Positions 26,950 through 36,900 of a stretch of 64,000 bases of DNA are shown here, in pieces. Under the pieces are notes generated by a model. It made no database searches and was not told the origin of the DNA. It was given only the letters and a program-made list of their open reading frames with translations. The DNA is from Methylophaga sp. (GTDB lineage Bacteria; Pseudomonadota; Gammaproteobacteria; Nitrosococcales; Methylophagaceae), in contig PAJP01000008.1 in assembly GCA_002706095.1 (NCBI GenBank), positions 1 through 64,000 of the forward strand, read 5' to 3'. Position 1 is the stretch's first letter; every line of letters begins with the position of its first letter. The translations under genes and the position numbers were made by a program.

Positions 26950-29900
26950 ATGCTAGATAATAATATATCTTCAAATAATACTACTTTAGATTCTGTTGAA
27001 ACTTCAATTAAGGATAAATACCCCATACAAGGATCTCAACCTAAAAAAGCCATATTTAATGGTGCAGATTATTTAAGAGCAAAGGATGCAGGAAAGATTG
27101 ATTTATCGCCTGCAAATATAAAACAAGAAGAAATCTATACTCCACTTAGTTCGGGAGAGATGGTGTCAAAATACCCTACCTATATACAAGGTTTAGACAA
27201 TGAGCAGAGACTAGCACAACAACAGTCTACCGCAGAAAAGTGGGGTAACGGGTTATTAAAATTAGGGGGTAAAACACTAACTGCTGTTGCGGGTGGTACA
27301 TTAGGCGTAGTAGAAGGCGTAATAAATGGTGTAAGCGAAGGGTCTTTAGAAGCAACTTACAATAGTGATTTCAGTAAGTGGTTAGACGACCTTAACACTA
27401 AAATGGACTATAACCTTCCTAATTATTACACTCAACAAGAAAAAGATGCAGGTTTTGTAGAATCACTAGGAACAGCAAACTTTTGGGCAAATGATCTAAC
27501 AGAAGGATTATCTTTTACATTAGGAACTATTGTTTCAGAAGGTATTTGGGCTTATGCTACAGGGGGGTCATCGTTATTAGCAAAAGGGTTTTTAGGTAAT
27601 ACTGCTCGTTGGGGAAGTAAAGCCTTGTCAAAAGGTGATTCTCTAAAAGCCTTGTCAAAGTACAAAGATATTGTAAGACCTCTTATAGCTACAGGAGATA
27701 AAGCAGCAGTAGCAAATGCAAGACAAGCTTATACGAGAGGATTAAAACTCTCTCAAATGGCAGATAATGCTCGTTTTTTAGCTACATCAGCAGGTTACGA
27801 AGCAGGCGTAGAATCTCGTCATTACATAAAATCAACTACAGAGAATTGGTTAAATAACTACGAAGATTTAAATGGTAAACCTCCTTCTCAAGAAGAGATA
27901 ACAAGATTCCAATCAGAACTACAAGATACAGCCAACGCAATATTTGGAGCAAACTTGGCATTAGTCGGGTCTTCTAATTTAGCAGTTTTTGGTAATATTT
28001 TAAAAGGAACACCAATAAACCAAACAGTAAAAAACAGCGTTTTTAAGAACAAAATACTAGGTGTAGGGTACAAGACTACCGAAGCAGGTAAGAAAGTTGC
28101 TCTAGAGGCTACAAAAGCACAAAAAATAGCTAGAAAAGCTTATGTGTTTGGTAAGTATTCTTTGTTAGAAGGTGTTGTAGAAGAGGGAGGACAAGGGGTA
28201 TTCACAGCAACGGGAGAAAACTACATGCTTGATACTTACAAAACTGAAAATATCAATGATTCCATCTCTATGGCAGATTCTATGATAAAAGGTTTTGAAG
28301 AGTCCTACGGCACTAAACAAGGTAGAAAAGGTATCGGTATTGGTATGATAGTAGGCCTGTTTGGAGCGGGTATATCTACAAGAGGCAGGTTTGATGAATC
28401 TTCAGCAGAGCAAAAAGAGATTGAGCAATTAGTTGAATACTCAAATGCTGTAACTAATGACTTAGTACTAGAGCGTATAAAAGCAAACAGTAGAATAAAA
28501 AACGCCAATGACAAATTAACCAAAGCACAAAGAGACGGAAATGTAATAGAAGAAACTCTAGCACAAAATGAGATGTTGTATGCTAAAGCTATTAGAGATA
28601 TTCGTTTAGGTGGTTTAGAAGCAGGTTATGCAGACTTTGAAGCTTACTTGAATAAAACCTCTGACGAAGAGATACTAAATACCACAGGAGAAACAAATGC
28701 TGATGAATACCGAGCAAAAGCATTAGAAGAGTATAAAAGAGTGGGTAATGTAGCACAGCAGAATTTAAACTTTGCTGAAAATATGTTAGGTACTACTCCA
28801 TTAGCAGGAGATACAAGTGAGTCTAACGTGAAGACTATCGCTGAGGCGGTGGCTTATAATATGACTATGTTAGACGTTTCTGGCAACATTACTTCAAACA
28901 TAGCTCAAAACTTAAAAGAGCTTATAGCTGAAAATTTAGACGTCGACTTAGCAAACACAGTTTCGGTTGAACAAGCTTTAAAGAATGTAGGTAAAGAACG
29001 GTATAATGAGTACAAAACAGCTAGAAAGAAAGTAGAACTGTCTCAACAGAAAATAGACAAGCTTAACACTCAAATACTAAATACCCAAACTGCGTTTGAA
29101 TCAGAAAATACAGAAGGTAAGGCTCAGAAATTAAATGAGTTAAATAAAGAATTAGTAGCTGAACAACAAAGACTAGAGCAATTAAATCAAGAAAAAGAAG
29201 TAGCTTTTAGGCTTTCAAATATACCAAACCTTTCTAATGGAGAAGTTACTATGGATATGCTTGATAGTCAGCAACAAAATCTCCAAAGACTTGAAAAAGG
29301 TTTAACCGTAATCAGCCCTCAAAACAAAGAACTAGCTAATAATCTATTTAAGAGATATGAAGATGCTGTCAAAAAAGAAGCAGCTTACGGAGCAACAGTA
29401 GAAGTAATACTAGATCCAAAATCAAGAGCCTCCCATTTAAATGGATGGTTATCAAAACTTGCAAATAAAAATAAGAACTTACCAGACACTATAAAAAGAC
29501 TTATAGAGGATAACACTAATTCTTATGAGGAGAACCAAATACGGGCTGTCGAAAACACAACAAATGATCAAAACGAGGCTGTAACTGAGGTTGTAGATGA
29601 TGCTGAAAATGATGCTGTAAACCAAAAAACCTCCATTGAAAATCAAGAACAGTTAATAGATAATTTTATAAAAGAGCAAGATTACCTTACAAAGTATTTA
29701 GGCGAGGATATAAAAAATAATAAATCTATTGACCAAAAAGATGTTGAAAGATACAACGAACTTTTAGGTAAAGCATCGACAGACCCTCAACAAATTGTTA
29801 GAGAACCTTTTCAAGAGGGTAGAGGACTTACAGAAGAAGAAACACAAGAGTTAAAAGATTTAAATAGAAAATTAAACGATTGGCAAACCATTAAAGGAAG

Positions 29901-32900
29901 TGGTATTGCTGATGAATTAGATTTGTTAGAGCAACTTAAAAAACAAGTAAACGCAGAGCAAACTTCCCCAAAAACAACAGTTCAAAACATTGTTAAAGCG
30001 GGGGATGGGCAGAATGCATCGGGAGCAGGTGACTACAACTCTAATGTAAACACAATACAAAACCCTTCAGAAAAAGGTATAAAATACAATAAAACAGATA
30101 ACACTTGGGAATTAGTGCATACTAAACCTGAGTCATTAACTGAAATAATACCTGATTCCACTCTAGAAGGAGATTTATCGGGAGAAGTAGGTACTGAATT
30201 TACTCTAACAAAAGGAGACAATACCGTTAAGTTTAAAGTAACTGAGTACAATAGATTGTCAGCAAATAGAGAAGCTTTTGATAAAGTACTTGAAGGGAGC
30301 GGCACTACAATACTAAACTTTGAAACTTCTAATTATATGCCTCTTTATAGAGACGGAGTTCCTTTACAAGGAGATTTTGGATTTGTAATTGATGGTGAGG
30401 CGTTTGTATTAGACGAGGGGGCAGCTTATGATTTAAAACCAGAGGATACTTTAATAGCAGAACTTAACTTAAAAGATGAGTTTAATAAAAAACTTTTAGA
30501 AGATTATCGAGCAGGGAAAATAACTAAAAAAGAGTTAACTGACAGGCTATCTATACAAGTTAAACCTAAAAATAATCCGAATACAAGATTGGGAGTATTA
30601 AGAGGGTTAGGAGAAAAAAACAGTAATTCTCCTTCAGTGGCTGCTATGGCTCAATTAAGAGACAGTTTATTAGAAAAAATAGATAAAAGAGATAGTGATA
30701 TAATAGATTTAGGAATAAACATTCCTGTAAATAAAATACTTATAGGTTCTCCTAATGTAAGATTAAACCAAGACGGGAATCCTCAAACCATCGCTTTTAA
30801 TTCTGACTCTATAAAGCAAGTTGTAGCAACAGGATATACTGTAGCAGGTAATTTTGATCCAGAAGCAGCACAAGGTAGTACAGTAAGGCTAAACAAAGAG
30901 CTTAAAGATGTAAAAGATGTCTACGTAAGACGAGTAGCAGAGATGCCTGAAAATCAAGGTAAAAAAATACCAACAGTAGTATTTAAATATAGAAACACAC
31001 TTATTGCATTTCCTGTAGATTTAATAGAGACAGAAACAGCTTTAGCAGAGCAAGGTAATGATATTCTAGACTTAAACATATCATCTTCACAAAAAGCAAC
31101 AAAGTTTGTAAAACTATTACAAGACAATAAATTAAACCCAAGTGATTTTAATATAAACTTTGCACAAGAGGGGTGGGAAAATACTTCTCAAACTCAGAAT
31201 GCTTTGGATGCATTGGGGTCAGTTACTTCTTTTGCAGATGTAGAGTCTTGGAGACAAAAAGGCTTTAATCCTGTTAATCTTATAGATCAAGCAGAGATAT
31301 CTGTTGATTTAACAAACAAGCCTTTACTATCGGGTAAGGTGGTTATTAGGTTAGAAGATAGAACTCCTTATGATGACAGAGTGGTACGTCAAAAGTATAA
31401 AAATAGAATAGAACAAGAAAGAATAGATTTAACTGAAGAACTTAGTCAGGAAGCTATTGATATAGATAACCAGTTTCAAAATACAGATGAGTTAGGATTA
31501 ACAGTAAAAGAAGAAGATAGCGAGTTTTTAATAGCTATCCAAGATGAAGGTACGATCAAAACCCCTACAACAGATGTAGAAAAAAGAAGTAATGCAAATA
31601 AACTGAGAAATGCTTTAACAAAAAGTATTCCTAGAAAAATTAGAAATATAATTGGTTCTGAAAAAATAAAAGAACTGAGAGATAAGTTCAGAAAACTAGA
31701 TAAATTACAAGAACAAGAAAGTGAGATACCTACAGAAATATTCCCGCTTTCAGATACACAAATAAATCAGTTGACAATGTCTTTAGCAAGCACTCCATTC
31801 AATACATCGGAGGACTTATTTTTTGCGCTAAGAAAAGCTTTTATAACACCAACAGGATTTAATCCTACAGTAGAAAGTATGGTGGAGTCAGGTCTTTACA
31901 ATCAAGTAGAGGCAGAGACTTTGTTTGCAAATACAGACAAAATGGAGGAGATAAAGACTTTAATTGATCAGTTAAATGTAACTGAGGAAATTATAGAAAG
32001 TAATTTCACCCAAGATGAGAGATTTATTTCAAATAATGGAAGTTTAGATATTATAGGAAAGCTTGAAACTTCAAATTCTTATGTAAATAAACAAGAAGCA
32101 CTAGATTTATTGGGGGGTATTAAAGACCGACAAATCTTTGAAGATGAACTTAATAAATCAGACTTAGACTATCTTAAAGATTCTTATGATAGAACTAAAG
32201 GTACAGATGAAGATATTTTCATAGAATTTTCTATGTACGATAGAGTACCTGTAAGATCCGAAGCAACTGAGGCTCAACAAATGTTAGAGGAGACCTTAAC
32301 TCCTGATGAAGCTCCGCAAGAATTATTAGATGTATTGGATACTATAATAGGTATTAATACAAATACAACAACTTTATCCAACAGTGAGATAGCTGTAATT
32401 ACAAATGAAACTTTAGAGATAGCAAAAACAGCAGGTTTAGACCTACTTAATTTACGAGGAGAAAGTTTAGAAAATTTAAAACCACTTTTTACAAGTCTGG
32501 CAGATTTTTTACAGTTTCAAGATGAAAGATCTTTTAATAATTTTCTAGTAGAATATAATAAGATAAACAATCTACCTCAAGTAGAAACAGAATTAGTAAT
32601 TGTAAACGAAGTTAATCGTAATACAAATGGTATGGTTTATTATGAAACCAATGAGACTACTTACGAAGTTTTTGAAAATGAAGGGTTAGTACCACTAGGA
32701 GATAATGTGTACAAGCAAGTTCAAGATAAAACTTTAGATGTATTGTATACAGAAGTATCTCAACAAACAGGACAATCAATACAAGAACTTAGAAATCAAG
32801 TTATAGAGGAATCAAAATTTATTGAAAAACCTGAAGAGTATTCTTCGGAAACCTTAGAAATAATCACCCTTCATAGAATTCAAAATCAAGGTGTTATAAA

Positions 32901-33564
32901 TAACAACACAGAGTTACCTCAAATAAGCAATGAAGCTGTACTATATAATAAGAATTTACGAGGTTTAACAGATTTACAAACACAGTTTGTAGCTGATTTC
33001 AATAAAGAGATTGTTGATAACAAACAACGTAATACAACAGAGTATCAAGAATTTTATAGTAAGTTTAAGATAAATTCAAAAGGTATTGTGCTAAAATCAA
33101 CAGACCCCCTAACTATGGCTCAAATTAAACCGTATTTAAAAGGTAAGATAAACACATACCTTCAAATCACAAACCAAATACCCGTTCAAGGTGAAGTAGA
33201 TTTTATAGATAGAAATATAAAAAGATCATATTATTTGGATAATCCAAAATCTTTACCTATTTTTACCGAAAATTACGAAAGATTAAATGATGTTACATTA
33301 CTTAGTAAAGCATCTGAAGATTTTATACGAGTAGGTACTAGACTCTACGAAAATACAGAAACTTTAGGGGACTACAATTTTTACTCGGAGTTACCTATCA
33401 GAAGTGGATTAAAAACATATGAATTAGAAACTAAAACCCCAAAACTAGATATTGATTTAAACGATTATAATCACTTAGTACAGCCAGAATCAAATACAAA
33501 AGTAAGCAACAAATACTCAAAAGATGTTGAACAAGAAATTGATAAGGATATGGAGTGCAGTTAA
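26950..33564 (+). CDS. Giant putative cargo/ejection protein (2204 aa)
   Basis: The first 500 residues contain several hydrophobic Gly/Ala-rich segments (about 105-130 'LTAVAGGTLGVVEGVINGV', about 190-215, about 470-490 'GIGIGMIVGLFGAGIS') and the pattern 'AGYEAGVESRHY' ... 'GVVEEGGQGVFTATGENY', typical of crAss-like cargo proteins that may cross membranes. Residues about 690 to 760 are coiled coil. From about residue 1080 to 1420 there is a compact alpha/beta part. The C-terminal third is mostly helical. I looked for the double-psi barrel motif DFDxD of the crAss-like virion RNA polymerase and did not find it, so this is called cargo rather than polymerase in spite of the similar length. Confidence 0.6.
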   Translation: MLDNNISSNNTTLDSVETSIKDKYPIQGSQPKKAIFNGADYLRAKDAGKIDLSPANIKQEEIYTPLSSGEMVSKYPTYIQGLDNEQRLAQQQSTAEKWGNGLLKLGGKTLTAVAGGTLGVVEGVINGVSEGSLEATYNSDFSKWLDDLNTKMDYNLPNYYTQQEKDAGFVESLGTANFWANDLTEGLSFTLGTIVSEGIWAYATGGSSLLAKGFLGNTARWGSKALSKGDSLKALSKYKDIVRPLIATGDKAAVANARQAYTRGLKLSQMADNARFLATSAGYEAGVESRHYIKSTTENWLNNYEDLNGKPPSQEEITRFQSELQDTANAIFGANLALVGSSNLAVFGNILKGTPINQTVKNSVFKNKILGVGYKTTEAGKKVALEATKAQKIARKAYVFGKYSLLEGVVEEGGQGVFTATGENYMLDTYKTENINDSISMADSMIKGFEESYGTKQGRKGIGIGMIVGLFGAGISTRGRFDESSAEQKEIEQLVEYSNAVTNDLVLERIKANSRIKNANDKLTKAQRDGNVIEETLAQNEMLYAKAIRDIRLGGLEAGYADFEAYLNKTSDEEILNTTGETNADEYRAKALEEYKRVGNVAQQNLNFAENMLGTTPLAGDTSESNVKTIAEAVAYNMTMLDVSGNITSNIAQNLKELIAENLDVDLANTVSVEQALKNVGKERYNEYKTARKKVELSQQKIDKLNTQILNTQTAFESENTEGKAQKLNELNKELVAEQQRLEQLNQEKEVAFRLSNIPNLSNGEVTMDMLDSQQQNLQRLEKGLTVISPQNKELANNLFKRYEDAVKKEAAYGATVEVILDPKSRASHLNGWLSKLANKNKNLPDTIKRLIEDNTNSYEENQIRAVENTTNDQNEAVTEVVDDAENDAVNQKTSIENQEQLIDNFIKEQDYLTKYLGEDIKNNKSIDQKDVERYNELLGKASTDPQQIVREPFQEGRGLTEEETQELKDLNRKLNDWQTIKGSGIADELDLLEQLKKQVNAEQTSPKTTVQNIVKAGDGQNASGAGDYNSNVNTIQNPSEKGIKYNKTDNTWELVHTKPESLTEIIPDSTLEGDLSGEVGTEFTLTKGDNTVKFKVTEYNRLSANREAFDKVLEGSGTTILNFETSNYMPLYRDGVPLQGDFGFVIDGEAFVLDEGAAYDLKPEDTLIAELNLKDEFNKKLLEDYRAGKITKKELTDRLSIQVKPKNNPNTRLGVLRGLGEKNSNSPSVAAMAQLRDSLLEKIDKRDSDIIDLGINIPVNKILIGSPNVRLNQDGNPQTIAFNSDSIKQVVATGYTVAGNFDPEAAQGSTVRLNKELKDVKDVYVRRVAEMPENQGKKIPTVVFKYRNTLIAFPVDLIETETALAEQGNDILDLNISSSQKATKFVKLLQDNKLNPSDFNINFAQEGWENTSQTQNALDALGSVTSFADVESWRQKGFNPVNLIDQAEISVDLTNKPLLSGKVVIRLEDRTPYDDRVVRQKYKNRIEQERIDLTEELSQEAIDIDNQFQNTDELGLTVKEEDSEFLIAIQDEGTIKTPTTDVEKRSNANKLRNALTKSIPRKIRNIIGSEKIKELRDKFRKLDKLQEQESEIPTEIFPLSDTQINQLTMSLASTPFNTSEDLFFALRKAFITPTGFNPTVESMVESGLYNQVEAETLFANTDKMEEIKTLIDQLNVTEEIIESNFTQDERFISNNGSLDIIGKLETSNSYVNKQEALDLLGGIKDRQIFEDELNKSDLDYLKDSYDRTKGTDEDIFIEFSMYDRVPVRSEATEAQQMLEETLTPDEAPQELLDVLDTIIGINTNTTTLSNSEIAVITNETLEIAKTAGLDLLNLRGESLENLKPLFTSLADFLQFQDERSFNNFLVEYNKINNLPQVETELVIVNEVNRNTNGMVYYETNETTYEVFENEGLVPLGDNVYKQVQDKTLDVLYTEVSQQTGQSIQELRNQVIEESKFIEKPEEYSSETLEIITLHRIQNQGVINNNTELPQISNEAVLYNKNLRGLTDLQTQFVADFNKEIVDNKQRNTTEYQEFYSKFKINSKGIVLKSTDPLTMAQIKPYLKGKINTYLQITNQIPVQGEVDFIDRNIKRSYYLDNPKSLPIFTENYERLNDVTLLSKASEDFIRVGTRLYENTETLGDYNFYSELPIRSGLKTYELETKTPKLDIDLNDYNHLVQPESNTKVSNKYSKDVEQEIDKDMECS

Positions 33565-33575
33565 AAATCAATACT

Positions 33576-33704
33576 ATGAAAAACGAAGATCAACAAGAAT
33601 TAGATTATAACCACTGTCATACAGTGTGTCAAGATTTAATGGAAACAATAGAAAAAATTGAACAGAGAATTAAAAATACTGAAGTATACAAAAGGTTTGA
33701 ATAA
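33576..33704 (+). CDS. Small acidic protein between two giant virion genes
   Basis: ATG at 33576 to TAA at 33702-33704, 42 residues, highly charged and helical, with His and Cys ('NHCHTVCQDLMETIEKI'). It fills the gap after the 2204-residue gene and overlaps the next frame by 47 bases. Short length leaves some doubt. Confidence 0.4.
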   Translation: MKNEDQQELDYNHCHTVCQDLMETIEKIEQRIKNTEVYKRFE

Positions 33705-33960
33705 CTACGGACTGTATCCTACACTAAGTCTTTTAAAAGAATATGAGGAAAAGGAGTTGTATGAAGAATGCGCTGTGATATTAGCCGCTGTGGAGCAAAA
33801 ATTCAAAGATTCAAATCTGTTTCCAAACAATAAATTTCCAACTAAAATAGAACAGTTCTCAGAAGAACAGTATAAAAAAATGTTTGATAGCTTTGGTCTT
33901 GAGGGAGATGTTGCTCTAAAGAATAATTCTTACTACATAGCTGAAATTAAAAAATTATAG
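33658..33960 (+). CDS. Small helical protein in the cargo region
   Basis: A frame of 100 residues from a TTG at 33658 to TAG at 33958-33960, two bases before the next gene. The body ('NNYGLYPTLSLLKEYEEKELYEECAVILAAVEQ') is helical and looks like real protein. The exact start is unclear: a second TTG at 33697 would avoid most of the overlap with the 42-residue gene before it. It sits between the two largest cargo genes, so a chaperone-like or accessory role for them is a guess from position only. Confidence 0.6.
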   Translation: MNRELKILKYTKGLNNYGLYPTLSLLKEYEEKELYEECAVILAAVEQKFKDSNLFPNNKFPTKIEQFSEEQYKKMFDSFGLEGDVALKNNSYYIAEIKKL

Positions 33961-33962
33961 AA

Positions 33963-36900
33963 ATGCCTTGTAAAATAAAAAGAAACCAAAATAACGAAAT
34001 TGTAAATGTACTAGACTCTCAAGGAATTGAGAGTTCTCTTTATAAAAGTATAGCAAAACACCCTCTAGTTCAATCTAACGAAGAGGCATTAAATATATAT
34101 AAGAATTCACAATTACCTAAGATAGGAGAAGATGCAACTTTAGTGCATAAAGTAGGGGATATAACCACAACTTCTTACAGGGAAGCACTACAAGCCGCAA
34201 AGCCAGGAGACGATATAAAAATAGGGTTACAAAATACACAAGGAGAGTATTTTAATATAATCACCACAGAAAAAACCACTAATAAAAATACAGTAGAGGG
34301 TTTTACTAACTTTTATATAGAAAGCGGTATTTTAAATGAAGATAAAAAGCGTGTAGGAAATGATTATCATTTTCAGCCAAAAGGTCAGGATGAACTAGCC
34401 CGATCTATTAATTCTCAAATACTAAGAGAAGATGCAAAAGCATTTTTAGGTACAGAGGGGTTAACAGAAGGTTTTGAAACTTTTCAGTTTGATAAGACTA
34501 TGAATACAATTATGCTTCAAACTAAAAATGGTGAGGAGCGTATATCTTATGAGCAATTAGACCAAATGACACCTCAAGAGGTAAAAAGAAAGTTTGATAA
34601 TCCCGACTTAATCTTACTTGAAAGAGAGTTATATAAAAACCAACCTGCGTATAGAAATACTACTTTTACTAATCAAGCACCAACAAGAACAGAGAAAGAG
34701 TTACAAAAATCATTGCTGTCACTGCTCTCTAAGTTGGGAGTTACTACTATGGGTATATCTGAGTATATGTCTAAGTATCAAGCAAGAAACGGGGTTAATC
34801 CTAATGCAGAGGCTTTAGCTGACATAGCTAACCAAGTTATTGCTTACTCACAAGGAGAGATATCAATAGAAAACTTAACAGAAGAAACAGCTCACTTTAT
34901 AGCTGAGGCTATGCCTATTGAACAGACACAAGATATTCTACGTAATATACATAGAACACAAGAGTATGCAGAATACGCAGATAGATACAGAGAAATTTAC
35001 CGCTCAGAGTATAACGAGGCAGACTTAGAAGATGCTGTAAGAAGAGAGGTTCTAGGTAAGGTTATTGTAAACAGTATAAAAAATAACTTCTCAACAGAGA
35101 ATAAAACAGGTACACAAGTAGGTATTATAAACCGTATAAAGCAAGTTTTTGACAGTGTAATAGATACTGTTAGAAATATGTTTAAACCTCTTTATAGACA
35201 AGAATTAGACGTATATTTAGAAGATATAAATAGAATCATTCAAAGTAAAGACATCACCACACTAAATACGGATAATTTTAAATTCAACAAACACAGACTT
35301 TATAGTGTAAGTAAAAAGTCACCTCTTACAAAATCAATAGAAAAAGCTATTGAAGGCGTAAATCAACAAATGCAAGCTTTATCTTCTGAAAGTGGTATGA
35401 AAGGTCAAAAAAGAGGTAAGCTAGTTCGCCTAGAAGAAGATTTAAATAACAAGGAATCTTTAAAGGCAGTATCCTCAGTTATAGATATGGCTAAAAATGA
35501 CATTCGTTATTTAAAAGCGTCTATAAAAGATTCAAAAGATAATAATAAAAGCTACACCCTATCTACTGAGGAAAGTATTGTATTTAGTTATCTAAACGGT
35601 ATTATTAAAGGGTCTTTAAATGAACTTATTGCCACAACAAACAGAACTAATATAAAAGAAACAGGTCTTGCTAACTCTATTTCCGATTTTAAAAAATGGG
35701 AACAGGTAAACTCTGACGTAAAAGAAACTATAGGGGACATTGAAGAAATATCCAGTGAAATATCACAAGCCAAAAAACAACAAATAGAAAGAATTGTTGA
35801 TGATTTAATTAGGGTTAATAATTTTTCAGAAAGAAATAGAGAGGATTATATTAAATGGGCAGAAAAAGCAGAAAATGACACTAATTACATTCACGCTACT
35901 TTTGGAGCTTTAGCACACTCTCAAGATGGTATGCTTAGAACTTTAGACTACCTAATTAGAAAAATACATAATCAAACAGATAGTAATTTTACAAGAGAAA
36001 ACAACAGAATAAATAAGGTTTTACGTGATTTAGGTTTTGACACATCTTATTGGAGATCGCTTATTGACGGTAGCTACATAATAAACGAGTACAACCAAGA
36101 GCTTCACGATAAGTATACAAATGAAGTAGGGGTAGTATACGCCTACAAAAAAGCAGTACCTAAAACAAATCTGAAAGATTCTGAGATTATTGAGAGATTT
36201 AAAGAAGGAAATATAGAGCTTAACCTATCTACTGACCAAGCTAACGAATTTGCTCAACAAAAAAGAAATTGGGATTACGCTATAAGTGAGAGACCAATGA
36301 CTGAGGAGTACTATAAAAACTACGAAAAAAGGTTAGATCAAGCAGGTATAAAAGGAGTGTCTAAAGAAGCTCTTAGGAACTACTATTCCGATATGTCTAA
36401 AATGAAACAGAAGGCTTTGAACAGTAAGGGTCAAATTGATATGACTTTACTTTCTGAGGCTGAACGTGTTTTATGGAGACAGCTTACAGAGAACAGACAG
36501 TCTATGAAGAACTATACTGATGAAAACGGTGTACCTAAAAATGGATTGAGATATGTTGAGGTTAATGGGCAAATTCAAACTAATGAGAATGGAGCTCCTT
36601 TATTTGAACCTACATTTGATGTAAATGATGAAAACCTTCACAAAGAATACCGTGATGCTATAATCGCATTAGACATAAATAAGTTAGATGAACTTAACAT
36701 CGCTGAAAGGAAGAAGAGCGAACAAGAAGGCATAGAACCACTACCACAAGGTTTTATAGATGGTTTGAGAGTAGCAGAAGCACAAGGAGGCGAGGCTTTA
36801 GTTGAGTTTTTAAAATCTAATGCTTATATTGGTATGTCTAACGATTACTGGAATAACCTAGAAACATCTGATTCGTTAGTTGAAAGACTTAGAAATGAGG

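Noticed and set aside
34618-34818. Second + strand frame inside the 1905-residue gene
   Set aside because: It overlaps a long supported gene, and the encoded peptide is low in complexity.
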